Positions 1-59,477 of a stretch of DNA of 64,000 nucleotides are shown here, one piece after another. Every line of letters begins with the position of its first letter. Positions within the stretch are counted from its first letter, which is position 1. A program made the position numbers and the translations under genes. The notes below the pieces were generated by a model that was not told where the DNA came from, searched no databases, and saw only the letters and a list, made by a program, of their open reading frames with translations. Source of the DNA: Eleginops maclovinus (Eukaryota; Chordata; Actinopteri; Perciformes; Eleginopidae); the NCBI RefSeq assembly GCF_036324505.1, contig NC_086349.1:26515259-26579258 (forward strand), in the 5' to 3' direction.

Positions 1-1660
<1,660 letters not shown>

Positions 1661-1704
1661 GGTCTCAATCGCCAAGTCACCAACGTGCACGACTCAGCTG
1701 AGCG

Positions 1705-1975
1705 ATGTGCCTCCACCTTTATATATACAGTCTATGGCCTCCACCCAGCTGCTGCCTCCACATTTGGCCATCGGGAGCACCTCAGGGTTCAGTGTCTTTC
1801 CCAAGGCTAAATCCACATGTTGGCAGCGCGGGCTGGGATCGAACCGACAACCTTGAGGTTCAAAGATTGACCCTAACCCTTATCCCCCCCAGCCACAGTT
1901 GCGGGTAAGATAAGATGTACTTTATTGATTCCAAATTGTGAGAAAAAAATGTGTCGCAGTAGCAAAAAACAAAGC
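1705..1975 (-). mobile_element. tRNA-like SINE remnant joined to a LINE-type tail
   Basis: On the minus strand, 1830-1850 reads as a degenerate tRNA B-box (complement of GGATCGAACCGACAACC). It is accompanied by the 'GTCTTTCCCAAGG' stretch that also occurs in a related form in the SINE at 9.8-10.15 kb. The adjacent AGATGTACTTTATTGATTCC (1913-1932) resembles a common 3' tail of fish retroelements. The exact ends and family are not certain. Confidence 0.5.
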
Positions 1976-4900
1976 AAGGCATTTAGAAATCAAACGAGCA
2001 GAATAAAAACTTTCTAAAATAGAAACGTCTGACGAATACAAGACTATTGAAGGGCCAACTTTTCAGTTCACACAATACAAAGCATGATGTTATTTACAGT
2101 AAGTGTGCAAGGAATGGAACATAACGTTACATATAAAGGTACATTCAGAGAGTTATAAGTGCAGAGAAAGAGACGGTATCAAAAGAGCCGGTAACGCTGA
2201 CATTTTTAATATACAGAATATTCATTTTGACTTGAAACTGCACATTTATGATACACTTATGATGTGTTTAAGTTTGTGTATCAGAACAAGAACCCATCCA
2301 TTTTTAAAATTCAATTGCATTATTATTTACATATTTTTGGGGAGTTTTTTATTGTTATCAGCCTATAGTGTGTTTCTTCATTAGCTGCACATGCATTTGA
2401 TATCTTTTTGGTTTTCTCTCTGTCTGATTATCTTTTTAAATTTGCAAAATAACATTAAACTGATATGATTTGACGTGCATCCATCAGGTGGACGACTCCA
2501 GTAGCTCAGATTTCATTATCGCTGTAAAACCCGTAAATCGGTTATTGCAGGTTTTAAGTATTCCCATGTTTTTCCCAGGCGTACGTAAATTAGTGGTGGG
2601 AAATTTCCTGCATATGTTTTGTAACTGTACTCATTAGTCAGTAGGTAGTTTTATGTGATGTTAGCTGCTGGCAACAGATAATGCTTTCCTGTTTACCACC
2701 TGGGTGTTCGTCTAAATGTTTCAGTGGGGTTAAATCTCTCTTCTGCCCCCACAGGGAAGACCCCACTGCTCCGATGTGTAGGTGGTCCACTGTTACATTA
2801 TCTGTGGCCAGGGAAATGCATTTTGTCAGTGCCATTACCATAATGCATAATTGCAGCATAATGACTGAAAGGCTGGATTAAAGTGGCGGGGTGTGATTGT
2901 CATGTTTTTCCGATCGCTGGAATAATGCAGCATTCGTCACAGAGAGACGTCAACACATTTCTGCCGAACGACGTGACGTGAAGCAGACTTAATGCGCCTC
3001 TTGTCCTTTTTAAAGAACCCAACATTCCTCGACACAAACGCAGGAAGACGGGGATTGTTTGTGCTCCGTACAGCATGGCACTCTCCTCATAATGCAGCAT
3101 GTGTTTCTCAGATAAAGAAATGCCAGGAGTTCCCAAACTCTCGAAGGCCGGGCGTCACACATTCCCCACTGAAACCAGTTCCTTTCTACTTCTGTACTTG
3201 GGGCCGGTTTTGTTCCCAGCCAAGGGTTGAAGCAGATTTAATTGCAAGCATGACTTCTCCAACTTTCTACTGTTAGACACGGCTATTAATGTGCCACGAT
3301 ATGGTTCAGAAAAAGCCGACCCCTGCACTGGAACGCCGCTTATTCTCCATCAGCGTTGACCCTATGGTTTCCTTCCATCACGTGAAGTATTTGGACTCGT
3401 CCCCTGATGCATTATTCCCCACAAATGTAAATTCTTCTGTTATAATTGACAATATATGCACCGTAAATCAAGGATTGTATGACGGGAAGTTTTGTATTAC
3501 ATGGATGATGTTAGCATAGCCACCAGAGCTAATCCGACTAATCAATAAGAGCATTTAGAGCCGACAAACTGAATAGTGTACGTATTATGTTTGGCTTGTT
3601 TAATGGGAGAATGCGTTTCAAATAACTTCACGTTGCAGATCAGAAACTGGGCTGAATTTTGGCATTTTTGCAAACAGATTGTCTGATCAAATGTGGTCGT
3701 AAGAAATAATGTGTCACACGTAAAGGCCTGGATTAGTTTGACAGTATATGAAAGTATGTCTTATATCTTGAATTGAGTGGTTGAGTGATTTGAGGTTGTT
3801 CTATTGGCAGATTTCTGTACTTATTACAAGCGAAAACACCTTGTTTTTGTTACTGTATTACTTGCTTTTGGAGCAGCATCATTTATGAGTCTGTGGACTC
3901 TGGAGAATGTACACCGTTTGTATTTCAAGAACTGCAGAAACATGGTTACTGCAGAGCAAGATAACGAAGTGTGATCGTATAACCTAAATAAAAGAACTGG
4001 GAGACATACTGTCAAAAGAACAGGGTCAATACTGGTGTAATGTCAGGTAATGCAATATATAAGAGATTGGATTTGTTGAGTAAATATTTGAAATCGGACG
4101 CTCCTGTCTCCTGTCTTTTTCTTGAGATATCCAGAAATTATACAATTATTAGCTTTTTTTCCTGCAACATTTATATATAAGTGTGATCATGTTGTAGCCA
4201 CTGTGCGAGATCGGTGCTACTGCTTCTTCAACTACTCTTTACTTTCACTGATTTATGCAACTCTTGGTTCCTGGTTTGGACGGTACAAAAGTTCAGTGCA
4301 TTAGTTCAACCAATTTCTGGGGCAGAAAGCCGGAGCCACTGCAGTAGAAACAAACAACTGCTTTGATATTGGGCACCAGCTCTGGTCCTGGAACTGCCTC
4401 GGTGGAAAAGGGGTATCTGTGGTGGAGGGGACTCAAGGGTTTGGATAAACGTTCCAGTGCGGAGTGAAGTAAAATGCAAAAGGACTAAAGCTATTTTTAG
4501 CTGGCTGTTTGAAACTGAATTCCTAACAGCCAGGAGAGCAGTGGTACAAGTGGAGCAGATTTAGTATTAACGAGTGTCCCAAATGCAGAAAGGCCCACTA
4601 AAAGTTTTTCCATGGAGACGTTCCAGAGCTACATGCAGCAGCAATAAAAATACCTGGCTGGATTTTTTTTCCCCAGTTAACCAGTTTCTGATGTTTGGAT
4701 TCAAACGAACATTTTAAGTGAAGTGTTCAATGATCGAAACGTATGATTTGGTGCAAGAATGAGTCCTGAACTTCGACATGACTCAGCATTTTAATATTTC
4801 CTGTCCCTCGAAGTCAGTGGTTTTCTGAATGTGTTTTTGGTTGTTAGCCTGAGATAAGGTCTGTGGTTAACACAAGCTGAAGAGATCTGAATGCTCTACG

Positions 4901-4984
4901 ACATAAAATACATCAGTAAATCCACTGGTGGATTTAAAAACTGTGGTTGCTAACAAGTGTCCAAATGAGACAACTAAACATCAT
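1976..4984. other. Intergenic stretch, no gene seen
   Basis: No exon, RNA gene or clear mobile element could be recognised on either strand. Reading frames here are short, lack protein-family features and are not flanked by convincing splice sites. The region could hold regulatory elements, but sequence alone does not show them. Confidence 0.45.
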
Positions 4985-5506
4985 CACGCCCAACATTAGC
5001 CGCCTTTAGCTTAGCAGTGGTGACGTGAAGTCATGTGACCGTGCTGTAGTTCCTTTATTGGCCAACATTAGCCGCCTTTAGCTTAGCGGTGGTGACGTGA
5101 AGTCATGTGACCGTGCTGTAGTTCCTTTATAGCCCAACATTAGCCGCCTTTAGCTTAGCGGTGGTGAGGTGAAGTCATGTGACCGTGCTGTAGTTCCTTT
5201 ATAGCCCAACATTAGCCGCCTTTAGCTTAGCGGTGGTGACGTGAAGTCATGTGACCGTGCTGTAGTTCCTTTATAGCCCAACATTAGCCGCCTTTAGCTT
5301 AGCGGTGGTGAGGTGAAGTCATGTGACCGTGCTGTAGTTCCTTTATAGCCCAACATTAGCCGCCTTTAGCTTAGCGGTGGGGACGTGAAGTCATGTGACC
5401 ATGCTGTAGTTCCTTTACAGCCCAACATTAGCCAACTTTAGCTTAGCGGTGGTGACGTGAAGTCATGTGACCGTGCTGTAGTTCCTTTATAGCCCAACGT
5501 TAGCTT
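4985..5506 (+). repeat. 72-bp minisatellite, array 1 (about 7 units)
   Basis: The start of the unit (AACATTAGCC) recurs at 4992, 5064, 5136, 5208, 5280, 5352, 5424 and, mutated, at 5496, an exact 72-bp period. Units are over 90% alike by eye and contain TTAGCTTAGCGGTGG, TGACGTGAAGTCATGTGACC and TAGTTCCTTTATAG. The same unit forms arrays at 27.1 kb (same orientation) and at 42.2 and 50.7 kb (reverse). Confidence 0.97.
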
Positions 5507-6226
5507 TTTACTCCAGAAATCATGAAGTGATGTTAATATGTGAAGATTATCCTGCTGAACTAAATGTGTAAGTATCATAAACGTGTGTTTGGCGGATATT
5601 ATTTTCTGCAATAATCCAAAAACACATGGAGCAGTCCCATTGGTTTGAGTGTAGGGAACCAGAAAGAGGCTGCCTTCAGGGTCTGACACAGAAATACGAC
5701 ATCCCTTCACCACGCTATAATTGAACAAATAAATGTGGAGAACAGGTGGAGATCCTCTTTTGTATATTTTACCACTTGATCCTATGATGCATCAGGGTTA
5801 GTTTAGGAACACACCATAATAATGCCGCTGACCTCGAGCAGCTTGTTTGCTTGTGTGCATGCTTTTGGTTTGTTTGGGATGAAACCCGACCCAGGAAGCG
5901 CACATGAATAGTCTTCATTAATCTCAACCCTCACCATCAAGCTGATATTACCCCGCCAATCATTTCCCAGGACCTCTGGTCGCCCTGAATAGTCTGGGAC
6001 CCTTCCTCAAATATCCTCCTGAGAGGCCGGAAAATAATTCTTGTCCTCTGTGGGGGACATGACACCGAGTCCTTTATTGCAAACAACATGCATGCAGTGT
6101 ACTTGACTTCTAATGTGCATTCTCATGATGTTATTTAAAAGATTATTTAAAGATATATTGTTTGTCTTAAAGTTTAAGAAGTGACTATCCAGTAGACCCA
6201 TGTCTTTTATGATTGAGACATTTTTT
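5507..6226. other. Intergenic stretch, no gene seen
   Basis: No coding exon or repeat family recognised. Base composition is ordinary. Confidence 0.4.
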
Positions 6227-6745
6227 TGATTTGTTTCTTCTATCCCAGTGAATTCAAAATAAATGTAAATATGTTTTCCTGGGGCTCAGAAAGCTTAATG
6301 AAGGGTTTGAGTTTCTTTTAAAACTCATTCTATATTTGTTTCAAATTTTCAACATTTATAAAAGGTTGGTTTACAGTAAAAATCAGAGTTATGTCCAATT
6401 TCTTATCAAAATAAAACAAAAGTGTTTGAAACATTTTGTGATATGTTCCCAATTATTTAAAAAATAAATCTAAATATTTAAACCTTTTTTCTTCTGTGTC
6501 TCTGGAAGAGAAATGAAGGCTCTGAGCTGCTTTACCAAACCCTGAAGGTGTTTAAAATTAGATTTATATATGTTTCCAATTTTCAATATTAAAGAAATGT
6601 GATCAAACTAATGTCTAATTTTTATCAAAATACATTTATTTTTTTCCGATTTGTTTCTTATATCCCAATTACTTGTAAAAATAAATCTAAATATGAAAAC
6701 CTTTTTGTCTTCTGGCTCTCAGCAGCATAAATGAAGGGTCAGCAT
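6227..6745. repeat. Degenerate 211-bp tandem repeat, about 2.5 copies
   Basis: Three related blocks start near 6227, 6437 and 6648. Each begins with a form of GATTTGTTTCTTATATCCCA. It is followed by AAAATAAATCTAAATAT, then a CTTTT(T)CTTCTG / CTGGCTCTC segment and AATGAAGG. The first two copies continue through a T-rich half ending in TATCAAAATA. The third is truncated. Similarity is moderate, so this is an old duplication. Confidence 0.75.
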
Positions 6746-7137
6746 GAGGGCTGCGACCCCTCTGTGCTGTGGTGCATCAGCAGTGGGATGACAGCAGACC
6801 CTCCCCATGTTGCTTCACACTAACCGATATAACGAATGCACCGATCAGGAACCTCTGACGGCTTCTATATAAGGCTGCGAGACGGTGTGACACCTCGGTG
6901 GTCTGCACAGCATTCACATCAACATCGACTTATAAGGAGGAGCAGATTACTGGGAGAGTATCTGGGAGGGGGGGGGGGACATTTTAACGGGCATCGTGAC
7001 TCACCCCCTAACATTGTTTTTTTGTGTTTACAGAATGTGAGACATGAGGAATGAGACCTCCGCTGTGTTGTTCATCAGCTAAGTACAGTCGGGACAGGAA
7101 GTTACCCACAATGCATCAGGAAGTAGCCAGGCTAGAG
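6746..7137. other. Intergenic stretch, no gene seen
   Basis: Includes a short G run at 6967-6979. No exon recognised. Confidence 0.35.
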
Positions 7138-7205
7138 ATAGAGGGAGGGGGAGGGGGAGGGGGAGGGGGGAGGGGGAGGGGGAAGGGGGGGGGGGGGGGT
7201 GGGTG
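7138..7205 (+). repeat. G-rich (GGGGGA)n tract
   Basis: A purine-only block of repeated GGGGGA ending in a long G run (7187-7199). It has many closely spaced G-tracts, so it could form G-quadruplexes on the + strand. Poly-G length here is a likely sequencing weak point. Confidence 0.9.
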
Positions 7206-8149
7206 GATAATGGAGAGTTTTAAGTCAACAAGTGGTGGTAATATTTTAATATCTTTAATATTTTTAGCTGCTCGACTCCAGGGACGGCGATGTTGAATAC
7301 TTGGACGTTTGTTCACTAATTCATAAAATACAATCAAATGTTCTCCCTTCCTCTTTCTGTATGTCAATGGTTTTTAAATGTGGGTTTGATGCTTAATTGT
7401 ATTTTAAGCAACGCTCTGTCTATGTTTTTGTTCATTCCAGATGTTTGAGACACTAAACACAATTTAAAATATAAAACAATGTGGTCAGTCCAACACGTAT
7501 TTAAATCATTACCTCTATAAACAGACATACATTGGAATGGAGAATCTGTCAATAAAATTCCCGTATCGGAAGTGTTTTGGTTTCCATTTGTTGTCCGAGT
7601 CCAATCGGTGCCATGCATTTGTTCCCACTGCCAATTTTCCGAAACCTTGGAAAATGTCCCATTGGACTGAAAGTCTTTTATCCCAATAAACAAACAGCCA
7701 TTGTTCCAAAAATAACACAAACTCTCTCTGAAACCAACAGAAGCTCATCGGCAAATGGCTAATTATTATTGCTGAATGAAAAAACAACGTTCCATTGCTT
7801 TGGTTCAGTCTGCTTTCCTAAATAAAGACTCAACCGCATTTCATTTCAATATTATGGTTGTTGTTCAAGTATCACAAATATGTCCCGGAGTTAAGGGTTG
7901 ATAATCATGTTTTCCTTCTGGCCCGCTGTTTGTTTAAAACCAAAAGTAAATGTTCACTTCATTTTATTTTTAACATAGCAAACGTTTATTTAAAACCTGG
8001 TCATTTTGTTGCAATTCATTTAGTTTTCCTGTAATTTAAAGCATTAACTAGTGTCTAAATATGTTAAGACAGAGAAATACTTTCAGAAAGTGTTGTTAGT
8101 TATCAAATATCTGCTAAACTAATGACACTTGCATCAGCCTCAACTGCAA
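7206..8149. other. Intergenic stretch, no gene seen
   Basis: AT-rich DNA without recognisable exons, RNA genes or mobile elements. Overlapping short frames at 7364-7787 show no family features. Confidence 0.4.
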
Positions 8150-8480
8150 TTTGCTTTAAATGCTAATAAGTTAGCACGCTAACATGCAAAGCTAAGATGG
8201 TTCACAGGGTGAAAGTTGTTCCTGCTAAACATTAGCATGTGTTATTGCTAGCATATTAGCATGTTGATGTAAGAGCCTCACAGAAAGGCTGCTGTTGTCA
8301 TTATACAAATAAAACAATGACATTAAGATAAGCCTTAGCTGCACTTAAATGCGTATTAGGAAACATTAGCATGCTAACACGCTAAGCTATGACAGCAAAG
8401 AGGGTGAACATTGTGCCTGCTAAACATTAGCATGTGTGATTGGTGTGTTGATGTCGATATGTGGCTCAAAGGGTAGATGG
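8150..8480. repeat. GCTAACATG / TTAGCATG palindromic repeat cluster
   Basis: Two related blocks (about 8163-8290 and 8364-8460). Each has GCTAACA(T/C)G(C), then AAGCTA, then GGGTGAA(A/C)(A/G)TTGT(T/G)CCTGCTAAACATTAGCATGTG, with inverted copies of the AGCATG core. A shorter relative lies at 283-366. Confidence 0.7.
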
Positions 8481-9775
<1,295 letters not shown>

Positions 9776-9782
9776 ATATGAT

Positions 9783-10152
9783 ATCTTCTTCTTCTGCTTC
9801 TTCTGCTTCTGCTTCTTCAAAGAAGATAGAACTGGAGGATGAAACCCTCTTTATGTCACATACATGCACACAGCAGAGCACACACAGTGAAATTGGTCCT
9901 CTGCATTTAACCCATCCTAGTACTAGGAGCAGTGGGCAGCTATTGTGCAGCGCCCGGGGAGCAATGGGGAGGGGGGATTGGAGGTGTCCGGTGCCTTGCT
10001 CAAGGACACCACAGCAGGGCCTAGGAGGTGAACTGGGACCTCTCCAAGTAGCAGTCCACCTTCCATATTTCAAGTCTGTTCGGGGACTTGAACCGGCGAC
10101 CCTACGATTCCCAGTTCAAGCCCCTACTGACTGAGCCACTGCTGGAAGACTG
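9783..10152 (-). mobile_element. tRNA-derived SINE, minus strand
   Basis: Read on the minus strand from about 10150 downward, the element opens with a tRNA-like head. It has an A-box (TGGCTCAGTCAGTAGGGGC) and about 30 bases later a B-box (GGTTCAAGTCCC), the RNA polymerase III promoter pair. The body contains a 'CTTGCTCAAGGACACC' stretch (+ strand, about 9997-10012) and 'GCAGCGCCCGGGGAGC' (9946-9961), which I associate with fish SINEs. The tail end is bordered by CTT/GAA repeats at 9783-9818. It lies between two blocks of the same CTT repeat type. Confidence 0.8.
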
Positions 10153-10153
10153 C

Positions 10154-10227
10154 CTCTTCTTCTTCTTCTTCTTCTTCTTCTTCTTCTTCTTCTTCTTCTT
10201 CTTCTTCTTCTTCTGCTTCTTCTTCTT
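10154..10227. repeat. (CTT)n microsatellite
   Basis: CTT trinucleotide run of about 24 units with one GCT-type interruption. It abuts the head of the SINE. A shorter interrupted CTT run (9783-9818) abuts the other end. Confidence 0.95.
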
Positions 10228-11329
10228 AATGAGCGCCTCTTTTTCACACCTGGGCTCAGTTGGACTTTACACAGCCTCTCTACTGGATGATATTGCCTTC
10301 TCACACACATCTCCTCCGGCTAACGTCATATAATAACTGTAGGGTTGGAGTGCACGTGTGAAAAGCTCTGTGGTTCCTCGGCCCAGCCACTCTGCCTCAG
10401 TGACCTCCCGTTTAAAGGATGTCAAGTGTTTTACACCGCCTCTTAAAGAGTCAAGCAAACAAGTTCAGGGACAGAGACTAAACCCTGCATGAAGCTGGTG
10501 TTATTGCATGTAAACGGAGGCTGGTAGCAGGGTCTTTCCCCCCCCCCAGCAGCTTGCAGCCTGCTGCTACTTTACAGCCCTGCTCCCTCGGACTGATTAG
10601 CAGATGTACATAAAAACACAACTGCTCATTTTCAGTCGTTTTGTGGCTGCTTTAACAAGCCCACTAAACAATGGACAGTGTTCGGATCCCCTCGCTCCCC
10701 ACACACGTTGTCTCAATTTCTCTGGATTGACAGTTAAGCTTGCCAGAGGAAACAATAATGCAGAAGGGCGGAGGCCAGGGGGGTGGTGACGCTGCCTTCT
10801 AAGGAGCCTCCGGGGTGATTCCTCCGTCTAAAACAATCACATGATTCATTCTGCCGGACGTTGCTAAGAGCTTGTGTTGAAAACAAAAGACAGTCCGAAC
10901 TCTCAGGACGTCCACTCCTTCGCGACAAATCTGTCATCCAGAAAGCCAGACTCAACTCCCTTCCCTTCCTGGACATAGGGAATGTTACAGAGAGCAGAGT
11001 GTGTGTTAGTGTGTGTGTAACGAAGAAGCAAAGAGTAGGAAACAGGAAGGCTTTTACATTGGAGGAATTTCCTGCCTGTTAGATGTGTATCACGGCATTT
11101 CTACAGTTAAAGAGAGACGGAGAGGAGGAAGGAAAGTTGGCTCAGTGGGTTTGAAACACTCGTTTACATCAGGAGCAGGTTGGAATCTCACAGTAGCTCA
11201 TTCTTCTCAAAGACTTACTGTACAGGATTTCCACAACACTACAGCCCTCTGTTCCGCCATCGTTACCTTCCCGCTCTAAGACTTTTTACCGCTGATAAAT
11301 AAATGAAATGAAATACAGAAGAGGGTAAG
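10228..11329. other. Intergenic stretch, no gene seen
   Basis: No exon recognised on either strand. Contains a short poly-C run near 10540. Confidence 0.4.
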
Positions 11330-11371
11330 GGCCGCTCCTTTTTAGTTCTGAGATTAAAGTAAGATTGTTGC

Positions 11372-11637
11372 GAAAAAAGTCAGAATTCCCAAAATAAAGT
11401 CAGAATTCCCAAATAAAGTCAGAATTCCCAAATTAAAGTCTGAAGTCAAAGATTAAATTCCAAAAATAAAGTCAGAATTCCCAAATTAAAGTCTGAAGTC
11501 AAAGATTAAATTCAGAATTCCCAAAATAAAGTCAGAATTCCCAAAATAAAGTCTTAATTCCCAAATTAAAGTCAGAATTCCCAGATTAAAGTCAGAATTC
11601 CCAGATTAAAGTCAGAATTCCCAAAATTAAACTGGAA
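11372..11637 (+). repeat. AAAGTCAGAATTCCCA tandem repeat
   Basis: About 13 imperfect copies of a 17-19 bp unit (AAAGTCAGAATTCCCAAAT and variants, some reading AAAGTCTGAAGTCAAAG). A relative with AAAGTCAGAATTTTGAG lies in intron 7 at about 37500-37670. Confidence 0.9.
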
Positions 11638-11659
11638 TACCGAGATTTTATTTTTTTCT

Positions 11660-13203
11660 CAGAATTCTGAGATATTCTAGATTTTAATTAATTTACAAAA
11701 GTCACAAATAAATGAAGGTTTATCACATACATTGCATTTTTCATTAACTTAAGGGCTTTTCAAAGTAACCGAATATGTAAGAAATACACAAAATGTAGGA
11801 TTCACTTTATAAACTTAGAAAGTGTATATAATTAGGGTTATATTCGTAGTAGGGTATTCGTTGCAAGTGTGCCTAAATATTCTCCAAAGTTTTAAACAAT
11901 TATTGGTTTCTTTTTCCAAAACGTTGTCGTACCTAATCCCTGGACGGATGCACTCGAGGAACGGCCTGCAGGAACAAACAGAGAGAAGTCCTCCTGTCCA
12001 CCGCTGTGTGTGCGGACTATCAAGTTGCCTGTTGTGCTCTTTGTGTGCCGTCTGTTCCTGAGTGGTAAAACAGTGTTTGTTCTGAGACTTAAAACACTAA
12101 CAGTTGGCTAATGGCAGCCATCAGGGGGGTCAGATCCCCCCGAGAATCACTGTTTGTACCACAAAGAGAAATTAGATAAGGCTCTGGGAATTAGGATTCA
12201 AAAGTGGACGATAGAGGTAGTGATTGTCTTCCTAATCAGAGTCACAAACAACGTTTATGTTGAAGATTTAAAGGAGTAGTTTGACATTTTAGGATTTGCT
12301 TTTTAAGGCTTGTTTTAAAAAGCTTCATCTTGTGACAACCAGGATTCCATCACCACAATTTTCACCACAAGAAGACAGCCATTTTCACAGTGTCTCCCTT
12401 CAGGTTGACCTGTCCTTCAGATATGGAAGAGTAGAAAACAGTAGGCAACATGTTCAGTCGTGCATTGAACCCATTGAGGTTAGCAAACCAACAACAGGCT
12501 TCCTCAGATCAGTTCAACTACAGTCTGCAGGATCCCTTCTTTTTGAGGCTTGAAACACATTTATAACTCTGATTTCTGTCCAGTTTCTGAACAATTATGA
12601 GGTCTTTCAGGGCTCTGTGTGCCGTCGCCCCGAGCCAACAGCTGATGGTTTGTTTTGGTTTTCTGACCCCACAATTTCAGTGACAACAGGCGGAGATTCT
12701 CCCTGCTGATTGGTTTCACTGATTCGTGTCAGACGGATTCCTGTAATGAAGCGAGGCTGCGTCATTCGATTGTTCCTTTATCCGTGTCGTTGCAATGACT
12801 TGATATGTAATCGGCGTGCAAATGATGTGCTTGGCCTCCGGTGGAAAACGCAACATAACTTAAGTATGAAGGCTGGAAGTGCATGTCTTTAAATATTGAC
12901 TGAATCAATTCTCTAAGATTAACCGTTAAATGGTTTTAAGATGGAAGATGAGAAGATAACTGTTGCATATTAAACTAAGGTCTTGTTCACGCCAGCCTTG
13001 TTTAGTACGGTTGAATCGAACCCCTTGGTGAGGTTTGGGTTTGGGTGTGAACGCAGTTCGAGACCTCTGATGTGAACTAAACAACCGGACACTGGTCCGC
13101 CTATAAGAGGTGGTATCGGACCGCTTGCTCGTGAACTTTCCGTGTAATTTACTTGTTTTTTTAATCTATTTGTGTAGCATAAAGTAGCTGGTGGTTAGCT
13201 TAG
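11660..13203. other. Intergenic stretch, no gene seen
   Basis: No recognisable exon, RNA gene or repeat array. It ends in a short TTAGCTTAGC tract that became the insertion site of the hAT-like element at 13212. Confidence 0.4.
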
Positions 13204-13211
13204 CTTAGCAT

Positions 13212-13439
13212 CAGAGTCGGCGCCAGAGCAGATCTGCTGGAGGGGCATTGGGTCATTGGCGGGGGGGGGGGGGCTTGCTTGCTTTTGTGACATTAAAAAC
13301 TCTTTAGCAACTTCGAACTCAGCGTCAATTATAGTCGATTGTGACAGATCGAGAATATGCTTCACAGCTGGTAGGAGGGGCATCAATGACCGCTAGGGGG
13401 GGCACGGCCCTCGAATGCCCCCCCTTAGCGCCGGCACTG
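13212..13439. mobile_element. Non-autonomous hAT-like DNA transposon with intact 8-bp target duplication
   Basis: The element is 228 bp. Its left end reads CAGAGTCGGCGCCAGAG and its right end, reverse-complemented, CAGTGCCGGCGCTAAGG, so the termini are imperfect inverted repeats starting CAGNG. It is flanked on both sides by the identical 8-mer CTTAGCAT (13204-13211 and 13440-13447), the duplication length typical of hAT transposases. The interior has a poly-G run and no transposase, so it would depend on an enzyme supplied elsewhere. Confidence 0.88.
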
Positions 13440-13447
13440 CTTAGCAT

Positions 13448-15839
<2,392 letters not shown>

Positions 15840-16370
15840 TAAATGTTTGTATTCTATTTTAAGTTTTTATTAGACTTTTTACTTTTAATTTGAAATGTAA
15901 CTTTTAACAAACAAATATATTTATTGTGTTTTATTTAATATTTGTATCTGTCTTGGATAAGTCTTAACTTCTTATGCTTGAATGAATATCTTAATTTAAA
16001 AAATAATTCTATTGCATAATTTTACTTTCATTTCATGTTTATATAAACATTTTAATTTAATCTTTTTATTTATATTTTTTCTTTAATTTCTTGTTTAGTT
16101 TTTAATGTTTTTATTCACATTTTATTGTATATATTTATTTTACTTTAACTTCTTGTGTTTAACTAAATATCTTAACTTGTTTTAGTTGTTTTATTGCACA
16201 TTCTTAATTAAATCTCTATGTTTTTATTCAGATTTGTACGTGGTTTATTTAACCTAAAAGTAAATATCCTAATTTTATTTTAAATGTTATTGCATATTCA
16301 TTCTTTAATTTACTTTCTTATGTTTTTATTTTATTTATTTATATTCTATTTATTTCCTTCTGTCACAAAA
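15840..16370. other. AT-rich low-complexity stretch
   Basis: T-rich DNA with recurring TTTTATTTATAT, TTAATTT and TTCTTATGTTTTTATT phrases. It probably derives from a decayed simple repeat. No gene. Confidence 0.6.
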
Positions 16371-16499
16371 CCTCCTATCTTCTGGGATAAATTACGAAGT
16401 TTGATTCTGTTTCACAACCAGGATAAAAATAAGATGTATTATTGAAAGTTAGTGCCAGTACAAGGAGTTCATAAATCATGCAATTCAGTGACAGCCTGC

Positions 16500-16931
16500 A
16501 GAGATTAAGAGCTATCTGTCATTGACTTTCACAGCAGCTACAGCCACATGAGATAAAAGTCAGATCAAATCGAAAGCAGGATTTGGATGCATTGTTCCTC
16601 TGGTTAATAATCCTCACCACATTTAAACCACAGGGTAAACATGTTCTCAGAGACATGTCAGTGGATGAGAAGTGTCCTCCTCCTCATTTAGGGAATCACA
16701 GACTCCTCCTCCTGCTCTCAGGCTGTGGGAACTCCCTTCAGCTGAGGAGGAGAGAGAGGAGGTTAACGCGCAGAGCATTGAGGACGCACGCACCACCACG
16801 CTGAGACTCACAGGGATGCACTTTTAGCCCCAAATACACCTCTGTTTCCAGGCTCCATCTGCGGACTCAACTCTTGGACACTTTCCCCCGTTTTCAAAAC
16901 CCAACTTTCGTGGATTAATTCTTTTTAAAAA
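16500..16931 (+). promoter_or_regulatory. itga5: Probable itga5 promoter and 5' UTR
   Basis: This segment directly precedes the first coding exon. It contains a polypyrimidine stretch (about 16675-16725), a purine stretch (AGGAGGAGAGAGAGGAGG, about 16745-16762) and several CpGs near 16767-16800. A weak TATA-like GATAAAAG is at 16552-16559. The start site is not determinable from sequence. If transcription starts upstream of 16816, a three-codon upstream frame (ATG at 16816, stop at 16825) lies in the leader. Confidence 0.5.

Positions 16932-59477
<42,546 letters not shown>

Noticed and set aside
4985..5506. CRISPR-like array (regular repeats)
   Set aside because: Units are directly joined 72-mers with no unique spacers, and the genome is a vertebrate's. 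It is a minisatellite.
7051..7367. Glycine-rich and proline-rich frames
   Set aside because: Both are translations of the GGGGGA tract on either strand.
10116..10310. Arginine-rich 64-codon frame on the minus strand
   Set aside because: Translation of the (CTT)n microsatellite next to the SINE.
16583..16804. 73-codon frame just upstream of itga5
   Set aside because: Lies in the presumed promoter/leader. Composition and lack of conservation features suggest chance.
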